From positions 124,001 to 188,000 of the forward strand of contig CAIOYD010000041.1 in the NCBI GenBank assembly GCA_903862415.1: DNA of 64,000 nt, written 5' to 3'. The position numbers and the translations under genes were made by a program. Origin of the DNA: an uncultured Oxalobacteraceae bacterium. Lineage in GTDB: Bacteria; Pseudomonadota; Gammaproteobacteria; Burkholderiales; Burkholderiaceae_D. The notes below the pieces were generated by a model that was given only the letters and a program-made list of their open reading frames with translations, was not told where the DNA came from and searched no databases. Of the stretch, positions 1-7,659 are shown piece after piece (position 1 is the first letter of the stretch; every line of letters begins with the position of its first letter).

Positions 1-227
1 GTCAGTTGACCTCGCCGTCCTGGACTCTGGCGCGTACAGATACACGCGCCGTGCGCAAGCTGGCCGCTACTTTGGGAATACAATACCGGCTGCTGGAAAG
101 CGGCGATTACAACCACAGCACATCGCTGGTGCTGCTCGACGCTCAGGGACGCATAGTTGGCAACACCAATGTATTGGGCGAGGTTGATCCGAAGTTTTTA
201 GCGCTGATTCAAAAGACGTTGCGATGA
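1..227 (+). CDS. SCO family protein, C-terminal fragment
   Basis: The frame is open from the left edge (first full codon at base 3) to a TGA at 225-227, so only the last 75 or so residues are present. They match the end of the thioredoxin-like fold of SCO1/SenC proteins: a WTLART strand, an AATLGIQYR segment, then YNHSTSLVLLDAQGR, whose His is the family's copper-ligand histidine, and a closing VDPKFLALI helix. SCO proteins are membrane-anchored copper chaperones or thiol reductases that help assemble the CuA centre of cytochrome oxidase. The CxxxC motif that would confirm copper binding lies upstream, outside the window. The family call is fairly safe; the exact role is not shown. Confidence 0.75.
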   Translation, partial: QLTSPSWTLARTDTRAVRKLAATLGIQYRLLESGDYNHSTSLVLLDAQGRIVGNTNVLGEVDPKFLALIQKTLR

Positions 228-378
228 AATCAATCTGGGCGCAATTCACGGCTGCAATTGCATAAAATTCCATTGGTTGGGAAGAATTTATTATCCATAA
301 CTCACGTTATTTAGCCTGACAGTCAATGACTGTAAAAGTAATGGGCAACATAAACAAGAAAAAATAGTTTGTTTTATT

Positions 379-391
379 AACCTATCAGGTT
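379..391 (+). promoter_or_regulatory. MqsA-type operator palindrome
   Basis: The sequence AACCT-ATC-AGGTT is an exact match to the AACCT-N3-AGGTT palindrome known to be bound by the MqsA antitoxin in Escherichia coli. It directly abuts the broken mqsR frame (first codon resembling mqsR at about 393), so a deletion seems to have joined the operator to the interior of the toxin gene. Nothing in the window is likely to bind it now, since the local mqsA is also damaged. Confidence 0.65.
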
Positions 392-614
392 AAAAGCTGC
401 CCGCGAAGGTGCCGCCGCATTAGGTTTCGATTTTGATGGTATGCCAGGAGTTATATTAGCCTTAACAAGTGCTGACTTTTATAAAAGTATGACAACCCAT
501 GCTGATCACCGCGTGTGGCAAGACGTTTATCGTCCCACAACTTCCGCTGGCGAGGTGTACTTAAAGTTAACAGTAATTGATGATGTCCTCATCGTCTCTT
601 TTAAGGAATTATAA
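381..614 (+). pseudogene. mqsR: mqsR toxin remnant, N-terminus deleted
   Basis: From the stop at 378-380 this frame reads about 77 codons to the TAA at 612-614. The product is unmistakably the MqsR mRNA interferase from about residue 25 on: LGFDFDGM, DFYKSMTTHADH, WQDVYRP, VYLKLTVIDDVLIVSFKE. The residues reported as important in E. coli MqsR (Lys in FYKSM, Gln in WQDVY, Tyr in VYLK, Lys in SFKE) are all still present. The first 20-25 codons and the start codon are missing: the operator palindrome runs straight into the gene. An ATG at 441 is the first in-frame start and would give a severely shortened protein. It is followed 2 bases later by the equally broken mqsA. I read the pair as a dead toxin-antitoxin module. 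Confidence 0.8.
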
Positions 615-616
615 TC

Positions 617-899
617 ATGAAATGTCCTGTATGTCATAAGGGTACACTTGTTGCGGATACGCGTGATGTTCCTTATGCCTATAAAGGTGAATCAACCATT
701 TATTGATCCTGAGTTTATTCTTAGTGTGCGCAAAAAACTCCAGCTAGATCAGCGTGAGGCCGGAGAACTATTTGGTGGCGGCGTGAACGCTTTTTCGCGC
801 TATGAAAATGGTAAATCCAAACCTTCTTTAGCGCTTGTTAAACTTCTCAAAGTATTAGACCGACATCCTGATTTGCTTGCTGAAATTAAGATGGCATAA
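617..899 (+). pseudogene. mqsA: mqsA antitoxin remnant, internal deletion and frameshift
   Basis: ATG 617 opens a frame reading MKCPVCHKGTLVADTRDVPY and nine more codons, then hits TGA at 704-706. The rest of MqsA continues in another frame from about 702 (IDPEFILSVRKKL, LFGGGVNAFSRYENG, KLLKVLDRHPDLL) to TAA 897-899. Comparison with E. coli MqsA shows about 40 residues missing at the junction, including the second Cys pair of the zinc site; the first pair (CPVC) remains. The C-terminal helix-turn-helix with the GGGVNAFSRYE signature is intact and could in principle be translated alone from the ATG at 648 or 666, but no good ribosome site is seen. Together with the truncated mqsR this marks a decayed locus. 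Confidence 0.8.
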
Positions 900-916
900 C
901 GTTAAAATTGATGTCA

Positions 917-1291
917 TCACATAAAAATCCAAACCTGCTTAGTCATAGCCAGCATCACGATATACCAAAATACCAGTAGTCCTGCTATCCAGGCATAAAA
1001 CCGTACCCGCTTGCTGCGGCCGGTTTTGAGGGCGATGGTGCCCAGCACGATATACACCAGCAGCGCCAGAAATTTTACCGTCAGCCAGGTTTGTACAAAC
1101 GGATATTGCGCGCTTAAGTACATCAAGACCACGGCAAAGCTCAACAGCAAGGTATCGATGATATGCGGCAGTAGTTTGAGCCAGCGCTGTTGCAGTAGCA
1201 GTGAATCCCGCAGCAAGCCACGTAAAAAAAATAACCCGCCGCTGGTGCAGGCGCACAAAATGTGCAGGGTTTTGATGGTCAGGTAACTCAT
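917..1291 (-). CDS. SirB2-like membrane protein
   Basis: The 124-residue protein has four predicted membrane segments (about 5-25, 43-62, 70-88 and 98-120) and begins MSYLTIKTLHILCACTSGG, the typical opening of SirB family proteins. The family is named after a Salmonella locus affecting invasion gene expression, but its biochemical role is not established. The gene stands alone between the mqsRA remnant and norB and is transcribed leftward, away from a strong terminator that ends norB. No promoter stands out. Confidence 0.8.
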   Translation of the reverse strand: MSYLTIKTLHILCACTSGGLFFLRGLLRDSLLLQQRWLKLLPHIIDTLLLSFAVVLMYLSAQYPFVQTWLTVKFLALLVYIVLGTIALKTGRSKRVRFYAWIAGLLVFWYIVMLAMTKQVWIFM

Positions 1292-1390
1292 GTTTTTTTT
1301 AGGTTAAAAATTAAGTTGCTACAAATAAGCCCGGTGTTGCTGTTGATCTACCCCCAATTTGTTACGTACGTCAGATAGTAACGCGCAATC

Positions 1391-1424
1391 AAAAAAAACG
1401 GGGATCAACTTACGTTAATCCCCG
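1391..1424 (-). terminator. Rho-independent terminator of norB
   Basis: Read on the minus strand, an 11-bp stem (CGGGGATTAAC with its complement, one T-G pair) encloses a GTAA loop and is followed by eight T residues. It starts about 22 bases after the norB stop codon. Confidence 0.9.
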
Positions 1425-1446
1425 AAATTGACTTACTGCGATTTAA

Positions 1447-3720
1447 TTACGCGCTTTGTGTGGCCACCGATACACGTACCGGATTGGATTTGGCACCAGT
1501 CAGCAAGCGTAAGGCAAACACGGCCAGCAAGACTGTTCCGACAGCGAACACGATGTCACCGGGTACACGCATCCAGACCAGCGTTTCCATGAGTGGTGAA
1601 TGCACAATGGCGGGTGAACGGGCATACCAGATTCCCTGGGTAATGCTGGCCCAGGCTTGATAGATGCCGGCAGGCAGCAGCGAAATAAATACCATCATCG
1701 CCAGACCAATATTCAATGACCAGAACATCGGTTTTAACAGCGCATCCGACCAGCGTGCCCGATCCGACAAGCCACGCAGACAAAACAGCAGTAATCCGAT
1801 ACCCAGCATGCCATACACACCGAACAGCGCAGCATGACCGTGAGCGGCAGTTAAATTCAATCCCTGCATGTAGTACAGAGCGATCGGCGTATTGACTGAA
1901 AAACCTAACAGTCCGGCACCAACCGTATTCCAGAAGCCAACAGCAATAAAGCACAGGATCGACCATTTGTATGACTGCACCCAGGGTGCTGCTTTGGAGC
2001 GCTGATAATTGCGCCATGCTTCCACACCGATCATGGCCAGTGGCACAACTTCGAGAGCCGAAAACATGGCGCCGATGGCAATTACAAACGTGGGTGTGCC
2101 GGTAAAGTACAGATGATGCAGGGTACCCAGAATGCCGCCAAACAGGAAGATAATGGTTTCGAGCACAATCGCGGTGTTGGCCGTACTGGCATGGATTAAT
2201 CCCAGGCGGGTAAATAACAAGGCAATTACAGCAGTGGCAAACACTTCAAAAAAGCCTTCAACCCACAAATGTACCAACCACCAGCGCCAGTATTCAATCA
2301 TGGAATAGTGTGTGTGTGGACCCCAGGCGAGTGAGGTGGCATAGAAGCCGCCGATGCACAGGGCCGATAAAAACACCATGGCAATCAAAGCGCGACTTTC
2401 CGACGGTTTTTTAAGTGCTGGCCAGAGTCCGCGACCCAACAACAAGACCCAGAATAACAAACCGATAAACAGCAGAATTTGCCACACCCGACCCATGGTG
2501 GTGTAAGCCAGACCCTGATTGCCGATCCAGAAACTGAAGGTGTTACCCAGATGTTTCATGCTGCCAATCCAGCCGAAGGCGGTTGAGCCGACCACGATAA
2601 ACAGCAAGGCATAAAACAGGATGTTGACACCGAGCTTCTGGAATTTTGGTTCCACGCCGGAGATGGCCGGAGCAATATATAAACCGGTTGCCAGCCAGGC
2701 CGTGGCTATCCACAACACCGCAAATTGGGTGTGGATAGTGCGGCTGATGGAGTAGGGCAGAAAATCGGATAACGGAAAGCCAAAGAAACTGTGACCTTCC
2801 ACCGAATAATGGGCGGTAATCACACCCATGGCTACCTGGGCCAGAATCAGACCGATGACCACGTAAAAATATTTGCGGGTGGCGCGCATCGATGGCGTTG
2901 GTTTTAAATCAAACAGCGGATCGGTGGCCGGGGCTTTCGGGTCGCTTTCTTCTTTGTGCATGGCATGGTACAAAATCATACCAGCCAAAGCGGCGATCAT
3001 TAAAATTACGCTGGCAATTGACCAGATACCGGTACCGGCTGTCGGGGTATTGTCGACCAGCGGTTCATGCGGCCAGTTGCTGGTGTAGCTCAGGTCAGTG
3101 GCACCCGGGCGATCAGTGGCAGCAGCCCATGCTGACCAAAAGACGAAGGCGGGCAGGGCCTGCAAATCGGCCGGATCAGGCAACAGTCCGGCATTCATGG
3201 CATATTGTTCACGCAATTTGTCGAATGCCGGATCGGTGCCGAACAGACTGGTGTAATGTTTCACCACCTGCGCCACAGCTTGGGCGCGATCCGCCGACAG
3301 GGTAATGGTTCCACTGGCACTGTCATAGGTGTTGTGGCGCATTTCCGCTTTAAGGCGGGCGTTCAATTCACCGGTTTGTGCAGCGTTGAGTTGTTCCACC
3401 GGGAGACCGAATTGCTGTTGCGCCCAGATGGCACGCAAAGCGATGGCTTCACGGTGCAGCCAGTCGGCTGACCAGTCGGGAGCGACATAACTGCCATGGC
3501 CCCAGACGGTACCGAGTTGCTGGCCACCGGCTGCCAGCCAGGCTTCCTGGCCGCGCTGTACCTGCCCGGGTGAAAATAATACCTTGCCATCGGCGCTGAT
3601 GACTTGCTGGGGTATCGGCGGTGCTGTCTGGTATATCTCCATTCCGACCCAGCCTAAAACGGCGAAAGACAGAACACAGATAACGGCCAGCCAGGTCCAT
3701 AGTTTGCGTGTAGCGTGCAT
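1447..3720 (-). CDS. norB: Quinol-dependent nitric oxide reductase (qNOR)
   Basis: This 757-residue protein is the single-subunit, quinol-oxidising NO reductase (also called norZ), which reduces two NO to N2O at the inner membrane. The long N-terminal extension replacing the NorC subunit spans residues 1-250: a first membrane helix (about 10-28), then a soluble domain with GQEAWLAAGGQQLGTVWGHG. The catalytic core follows with about 12 helices. Visible metal ligands are His330 (TIHTQF), His484 in HLWVEGFFE with its conserved glutamates, the His535-His536 pair before LYFTGTP, and His627/His629 in AHGHAALFG. The ATG at 3720 has an AAGGAAAC ribosome site. It is divergent from nsrR, and an NsrR-type palindrome lies about 93-115 bases upstream. 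NO detoxification or denitrification is likely; no nitrite reductase is in the window. Confidence 0.95.
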   Translation of the reverse strand: MHATRKLWTWLAVICVLSFAVLGWVGMEIYQTAPPIPQQVISADGKVLFSPGQVQRGQEAWLAAGGQQLGTVWGHGSYVAPDWSADWLHREAIALRAIWAQQQFGLPVEQLNAAQTGELNARLKAEMRHNTYDSASGTITLSADRAQAVAQVVKHYTSLFGTDPAFDKLREQYAMNAGLLPDPADLQALPAFVFWSAWAAATDRPGATDLSYTSNWPHEPLVDNTPTAGTGIWSIASVILMIAALAGMILYHAMHKEESDPKAPATDPLFDLKPTPSMRATRKYFYVVIGLILAQVAMGVITAHYSVEGHSFFGFPLSDFLPYSISRTIHTQFAVLWIATAWLATGLYIAPAISGVEPKFQKLGVNILFYALLFIVVGSTAFGWIGSMKHLGNTFSFWIGNQGLAYTTMGRVWQILLFIGLLFWVLLLGRGLWPALKKPSESRALIAMVFLSALCIGGFYATSLAWGPHTHYSMIEYWRWWLVHLWVEGFFEVFATAVIALLFTRLGLIHASTANTAIVLETIIFLFGGILGTLHHLYFTGTPTFVIAIGAMFSALEVVPLAMIGVEAWRNYQRSKAAPWVQSYKWSILCFIAVGFWNTVGAGLLGFSVNTPIALYYMQGLNLTAAHGHAALFGVYGMLGIGLLLFCLRGLSDRARWSDALLKPMFWSLNIGLAMMVFISLLPAGIYQAWASITQGIWYARSPAIVHSPLMETLVWMRVPGDIVFAVGTVLLAVFALRLLTGAKSNPVRVSVATQSA

Positions 3721-3812
3721 GGCTTGTTTCCTTTTTGGTGAGAGAAAAGTGCGAACGGATTCATTGCAGTGTGTCGAATTCGTTAAAGAGGTATTTTATA
3801 TACATATATTTA

Positions 3813-3835
3813 AAGATGCAAATTAAATGTATCTT
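3813..3835. promoter_or_regulatory. NsrR-type operator between norB and nsrR
   Basis: A 23-base inverted repeat, AAGATGCAAAT-T-AAATGTATCTT, has the 11-1-11 spacing and AAGATGnATTT half-site known for NsrR operators. The symmetry extends two more bases on each side. It sits in the divergent norB/nsrR intergenic region and would let NsrR repress norB, and perhaps itself, until NO damages its iron-sulfur cluster. Confidence 0.8.
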
Positions 3836-3848
3836 TAAATCGGGTTGT

Positions 3849-3867
3849 TGTTGATCTGTGATAAACA
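3849..3867. promoter_or_regulatory. Possible second operator (TGTTGATC / GATAAACA)
   Basis: An 8-3-8 inverted repeat with one mismatch per arm contains a TTGAT half-site as used by FNR/Dnr regulators, but the spacing to the other half is one base longer than the usual TTGAT-N4-ATCAA. A Dnr-like gene lies in the next operon, so Dnr control of norB is plausible but not shown. Confidence 0.3.
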
Positions 3868-3924
3868 TGTATACTAAGTGCCACATATAATGCATTATCG
3901 AAAAATAACCCGGCTGGATTACTT

Positions 3925-4371
3925 ATGCGCCTCACTGCCTATACTGACTACACCTTGCGGACGTTAATGTTTCTCGGACTTCATGAGGATAAGTTGGTGA
4001 CGATTAACGACATCGCCGAACTGCATGCGATTTCCAAAAATCATTTAATGAAAGTGGTCCATCAACTCGGACTCTCCGGTATGGTCGATACCGTGCGCGG
4101 CCGCAATGGCGGTTTGCGATTAAAATTGGCTCCGGAAGCGATCAATATTGGCGACGTGGTACGGCAGACGGAAACTGATTTTTATATGGCCGAGTGTTTT
4201 AACCGTGACGGCAATACCTGTGCCTATTCACCTGCCTGCCATTTAAAAACTGTTCTGGGCACGGCCACAGCTGCCTATCTGGCAGTTCTGGATGGAGTGA
4301 CTCTGGCCGATTTGATTCGGACGGATACACATGCCAAACCAGCCCGTGCCAAACAAGTGAAATTCCGCTGA
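3925..4371 (+). CDS. nsrR: Rrf2-family NO-sensing repressor NsrR
   Basis: The 148-residue Rrf2-family regulator starts MRLTAYTDYTLRTLMFLGLH, has the winged helix-turn-helix in the first 60 residues (NDIAELHAISKNHLMKVV) and a three-cysteine cluster loop at Cys91, Cys99 and Cys105 (CFNRDGNTCAYSPAC). These cysteines hold an iron-sulfur cluster in NsrR, which is destroyed by NO. It is divergent from norB and about 70 bases upstream of nnrS. NsrR-like palindromes precede both neighbours, which supports NsrR over the related IscR. The spacing of the first two cysteines is wider than in E. coli NsrR. The ATG at 3925 follows a palindromic ATAATGCATTAT (3887-3898) of unknown meaning. Confidence 0.88.
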   Translation: MRLTAYTDYTLRTLMFLGLHEDKLVTINDIAELHAISKNHLMKVVHQLGLSGMVDTVRGRNGGLRLKLAPEAINIGDVVRQTETDFYMAECFNRDGNTCAYSPACHLKTVLGTATAAYLAVLDGVTLADLIRTDTHAKPARAKQVKFR

Positions 4372-4400
4372 CTTTAATCTGGCGCAAGCTAGGCGCGCAA

Positions 4401-4423
4401 AAGCTATATATAATATATATCTT
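4401..4423 (+). promoter_or_regulatory. NsrR-like operator upstream of nnrS
   Basis: AAGCTATATAT-A-ATATATATCTT is an 11-1-11 inverted repeat with one mismatch between the arms. Its outer AAGnTAT/ATATCTT ends resemble the site between norB and nsrR, although the inner part is plain TA. It lies 20 bases before the nnrS start codon, where a bound repressor would block transcription or the promoter -10 region. Confidence 0.55.
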
Positions 4424-4442
4424 TAATCCGGCAAGGCCGTTT

Positions 4443-5651
4443 ATGACTCACTTTACCATCTCTGAACCTGTGCAGCACTCTGCAAAGCTGGCACAAAAAA
4501 TATGGTCGCCTGCACATCCACTCTGGCAACTGGGCTTTCGTCCATTCTATTTACTGGCAGCCATATTTGCCGCACTGGCCATTCCTCTGTGGATCGCCAG
4601 CTACCTTGGTGCCGGCTGGGCAGCGCTGGGATTGAACTGGCATATGCATGAAATGGTCTTCGGTATGGCCATTGCCGTGATCATCGGGTTTTTGTATACC
4701 GCCGCCAAAAACTGGACCGGACTGTGGACCCCACGTGGCAGTACGCTGGCGGCATTGGCGGCTTTGTGGCTGGCAGGCAGAATAGCCATGTTGATTGCGC
4801 CGGCCCCGCTGGCTGCGATAATCGATGGTTTGTTTTTGCCCTTGGCTGCGTGGCCGCTGTATCGGGTGTTGCGTGAGTCGGGCAATACCCGTAATCTGTT
4901 TTTAGTTGCTTTGCTGGGTGTCTTAGCTTGTGCCAATCTGGCCTTTCATGCGGCAGCGGCCGGTTGGTTGCCAGTGGCACCGATGCGGGCGGTACAGGTA
5001 GGCATTCTGGTGATCGTGGTGATCGAATCGGTGATCGGTACCCGGGTCATTCCGATGTTTACCCGCAATGGTGCGCCCGGCGTCGTTCCCGTGGTCAATC
5101 CGCAGCGCGACCGTGTTATTCTGGCTTTGCTGGTCGCTGCGGGGCTGGCCTGGGTAGTTAGTTTGCCAGTGTGGCTGGCGGTAACGTTGGCGCTGTCGGC
5201 GGCTCTGGGTCTGCTGATGCGGCTTGCTGCCTGGCAGGCACATCGCACGCTGTCAGTGCCGCTGCTGTGGATTTTGCATTTGTCGTATGCCTGGATACCG
5301 GTGGGTTTTATTTTGCTGGCGCTGTCTGAACTTGATCTGGTGCCGGTCAGTGCGGCCTTTCATGCTCTGACCGTGGGTTCGATGGCCGGACTGATTTTGG
5401 GGATGATGACCAGAACTGCGCTGGGGCATACCGGTCGCAAACTTATTGCCGGTCGGGCCGAAGTGTTGATTTATCTGATGATTCAATTCGGCGCGCTCAC
5501 CAGATTGGTGGCCGCCTTAAGCACTTATCCCTTGCTGCGTGAAATTATGCTGATTGCCGCGACCGTATGCTGGTCAGGTGGTTTTTTACTGTATGCCTTT
5601 ACTTATTGGCCTTATCTGCTGCGCGCTCGGGTAGATGGCACCGAAGGTTAA
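4443..5651 (+). CDS. nnrS: NnrS family haem-copper membrane protein
   Basis: This 402-residue protein has about twelve hydrophobic helices and belongs to the NnrS family, whose members contain haem and copper and protect cells against nitrosative stress, in other species under NnrR or NsrR control. The signature is near the N-terminus: WHMHEMVFGMAIAVIIGFL around residues 62-80, preceded by PAHPLWQLGFRPFYL. It starts at ATG 4443 after an AAGG site. The Dnr-type regulator gene follows after 12 bases, so the two are probably one transcript. Its own molecular activity is not settled in the literature. Confidence 0.9.
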   Translation: MTHFTISEPVQHSAKLAQKIWSPAHPLWQLGFRPFYLLAAIFAALAIPLWIASYLGAGWAALGLNWHMHEMVFGMAIAVIIGFLYTAAKNWTGLWTPRGSTLAALAALWLAGRIAMLIAPAPLAAIIDGLFLPLAAWPLYRVLRESGNTRNLFLVALLGVLACANLAFHAAAAGWLPVAPMRAVQVGILVIVVIESVIGTRVIPMFTRNGAPGVVPVVNPQRDRVILALLVAAGLAWVVSLPVWLAVTLALSAALGLLMRLAAWQAHRTLSVPLLWILHLSYAWIPVGFILLALSELDLVPVSAAFHALTVGSMAGLILGMMTRTALGHTGRKLIAGRAEVLIYLMIQFGALTRLVAALSTYPLLREIMLIAATVCWSGGFLLYAFTYWPYLLRARVDGTEG

Positions 5652-5663
5652 TGGGAGTTTTTG

Positions 5664-6338
5664 ATGACGCTGGAAGAAAGTCGTTTGCTCAATTTATTGT
5701 CGAAGCTGCCGTTATTCAATGACCTTGAAGCGCCTGAATTACAGCAAATTGCCGCCGCCACCAAACAAAGCCTTGTTCCTCGCGGTGAGATGGTGTTTGC
5801 GCGCGGTGACGCCTGCGAAGGTTTTCACTGTGTGGTATTCGGACAGGTCAAGCTGGCGTTTCAGTCGCCACAGGGCAGCGAAAAGGTGGTGGAAATTATC
5901 GGGCCGGGCCACAGTTTTGGTGAAGCTCTGATGTTTATGGAAAAGCCGTACGTGTTATCGGCCCACACCATTGAAGACAGTTTGTTGCTGCATGTCTCTA
6001 AGGAGGTGATTTTTTCCGGACTGGCCAAAAATCCTCAGTTTGCCCGGAAAATGCTCGCCGGTTTGAGTCGGCGTCTGCATGGTTTGATTTGCGATGTGGA
6101 AGCTTATTCACTCAATTCGGCCACCCAGCGGGTGATCGGATATTTGCTCAGGGAAGAACCGCAGGGTGAGCTGGTCGTTTTGCCCGCCAGTAAAATGATC
6201 GTGGCCTCGCGCCTGAATGTCACTCCGGAACATTTTTCACGGATTTTGCATGATTTAAGTGAGCAGGGCATGATCGTTGTGAACGGGCGCGACATTACTA
6301 TTCTCGATATGGCGGCATTGCGGGCTTATCAAAAATAG
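5664..6338 (+). CDS. dnr: Crp/Fnr-family regulator of the Dnr type
   Basis: The product is about 224 residues: a cyclic-nucleotide-binding-like sensor domain (about 15-130, with GFHCVVFGQVKLAF and GPGHSFGEALMF), a long dimer helix, and a C-terminal helix-turn-helix. The recognition helix reads VTPEHFSRILHDL; the ExxSR pattern is the one that reads TTGAT half-sites in FNR. The N-terminal cysteines of true FNR are absent, so it should not carry an oxygen-sensing 4Fe-4S cluster; Dnr proteins sense NO through haem. A TTG at 5661 precedes the ATG at 5664; the ATG is chosen because GGGAG lies 6 bases before it. It is the last gene of the nnrS unit. It may control the chemoreceptor at 58004, whose promoter has a TTGAT-N4-GTCAA site. 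Confidence 0.82.
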   Translation: MTLEESRLLNLLSKLPLFNDLEAPELQQIAAATKQSLVPRGEMVFARGDACEGFHCVVFGQVKLAFQSPQGSEKVVEIIGPGHSFGEALMFMEKPYVLSAHTIEDSLLLHVSKEVIFSGLAKNPQFARKMLAGLSRRLHGLICDVEAYSLNSATQRVIGYLLREEPQGELVVLPASKMIVASRLNVTPEHFSRILHDLSEQGMIVVNGRDITILDMAALRAYQK

Positions 6339-7655
6339 CTACGCTTTACCCAACAGCCCCGCAGCAATTTTCCCGCTTTGCACCGCCGCTTCCAGCGTAG
6401 CCGGATAGCGACTGGCGGTGTAATCACCGGCCAGCACCAGACCCTGCATGGGTAATACATTGTCTGGCCGTTGCAGGCCGGGCGTACAGGCAAAGGTGGC
6501 GCGTTTTTCGCTGATGACCTGCGTCCATATTGGTGTGGCCAGTTCGGGACGCTGCAAATCTTCTGCCAGCTGGCGGGCGCAATTGGCGGCCAGTTCCGCA
6601 TGCCCCTGTTCCAGCGCCAACCCCGAGGCGCTGATCACCACGGCCAGCAAACCATCCTGTGCCGGTGTCATATTAAGTTGCGAACGGTCAAACACAAACT
6701 GTCCCCAGACCTGCTGTTGCGGACGCTCTATGAGTGCTAACAATGGTCGTGGCAACCGGGTGCCGGGCTTGTACTGCAGATAGCAGGTGCTGATGGCTTC
6801 ATACTCAAAAACGGGAATATGCTGTGCCAGTTGCAGCGGCGTGAGCAGTTCGCGGCTGACTTCTGCCGGTGTGGCCAGCACCACGCCATCATAGACAGGT
6901 TCTGTTTGCGTGGTCGATAGCCTGAGCTGCCACTGGTTTTTGTTCGCGCTAATCGCCTGTACTGCGCAACCAAGATGGATTTGTCCACCATGACGCACTA
7001 CATAATCGGCCGCCGGTTGGGGCAGCAGGCGGGTTAAGTCGGTGCGCGCGATGAGCATGTCAGAACTGGCGCGACTGGCACCGAGGGAATCTTTGAGGAC
7101 ATTCAAAAACACCTGTGCCGAAGCGCGTTCTGTCGGAGTATTGAGTGCGGCCACGCACAGCGGTTGCCACAGTAACTGGATTAAACGCTCAGTCTGGTCA
7201 AATCGCTGCAGCAATTCGGCGACGCTGCAATCGGTATTGAGTTCCCAGTCCATCCAGCGGGCAGTGCTGGAAAACCGTGCCAGCGTCATTTTGTCGGCAC
7301 GGCTCAAACCCTGAGCGCGTATCAGTGCCACCAGCACATGCAGCGGTGCCGGCAGTTTGGGGGCGATAAATTGCATGCCGCCGGAATGGACCGGATAACA
7401 CATTTGCAGTGGCAGACGTAGCAGCGCGGAGCGGGTGTCGACGCCGATGGTGTGCAGCAGCGCGAGGGTGGCCTGATAGGCACCGAGTAAAATATGCTGG
7501 CCATTATCGAGCGCAGTCGCATGTACATTGACTTCTCTGGCGCGGCCACCCAGAGTGCGGGCGGCTTCATACAGATGGACTTCATGCCCTTGGCCAGCGA
7601 GTTCCACCGCAGCACTGCAGCCAGCCCAGCCGGCACCGATGATGGCGTATTTCAT
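6339..7655 (-). CDS. hpnE: Hydroxysqualene dehydroxylase HpnE
   Basis: The protein has about 438 residues and opens with a dinucleotide-binding motif, MKYAIIGAGWAGCSAAVELA, followed by the FAD ribose-binding acidic strand (VHLYEAARTLGGRAREV) and a C-terminal FAD loop (GLVLAGDYTASRYPATLEAA). These are the marks of the squalene-associated FAD-dependent desaturase HpnE, which reduces hydroxysqualene to squalene. I start at ATG 7655 because the flavoprotein motif begins there; the longer frame to 7760 adds a low-complexity leader overlapping hpnD. It lies 4 bases after hpnD in one transcript and ends base-to-base with the convergent dnr. HpnC, the middle enzyme of the three-step route, is not in this window, nor is a squalene-hopene cyclase. 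Confidence 0.88.
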   Translation of the reverse strand: MKYAIIGAGWAGCSAAVELAGQGHEVHLYEAARTLGGRAREVNVHATALDNGQHILLGAYQATLALLHTIGVDTRSALLRLPLQMCYPVHSGGMQFIAPKLPAPLHVLVALIRAQGLSRADKMTLARFSSTARWMDWELNTDCSVAELLQRFDQTERLIQLLWQPLCVAALNTPTERASAQVFLNVLKDSLGASRASSDMLIARTDLTRLLPQPAADYVVRHGGQIHLGCAVQAISANKNQWQLRLSTTQTEPVYDGVVLATPAEVSRELLTPLQLAQHIPVFEYEAISTCYLQYKPGTRLPRPLLALIERPQQQVWGQFVFDRSQLNMTPAQDGLLAVVISASGLALEQGHAELAANCARQLAEDLQRPELATPIWTQVISEKRATFACTPGLQRPDNVLPMQGLVLAGDYTASRYPATLEAAVQSGKIAAGLLGKA

Positions 7656-7659
7656 TTGC

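Noticed and set aside
319-333. ACAGTC-AAT-GACTGT hairpin after the SCO gene as a terminator
   Set aside because: Short stem, 92 bases from the stop codon, and followed by AAAA on this strand instead of T residues.
2873-3471. Open frames on the plus strand inside norB
   Set aside because: They are antisense to a well-supported enzyme gene and have no recognisable product or ribosome site.
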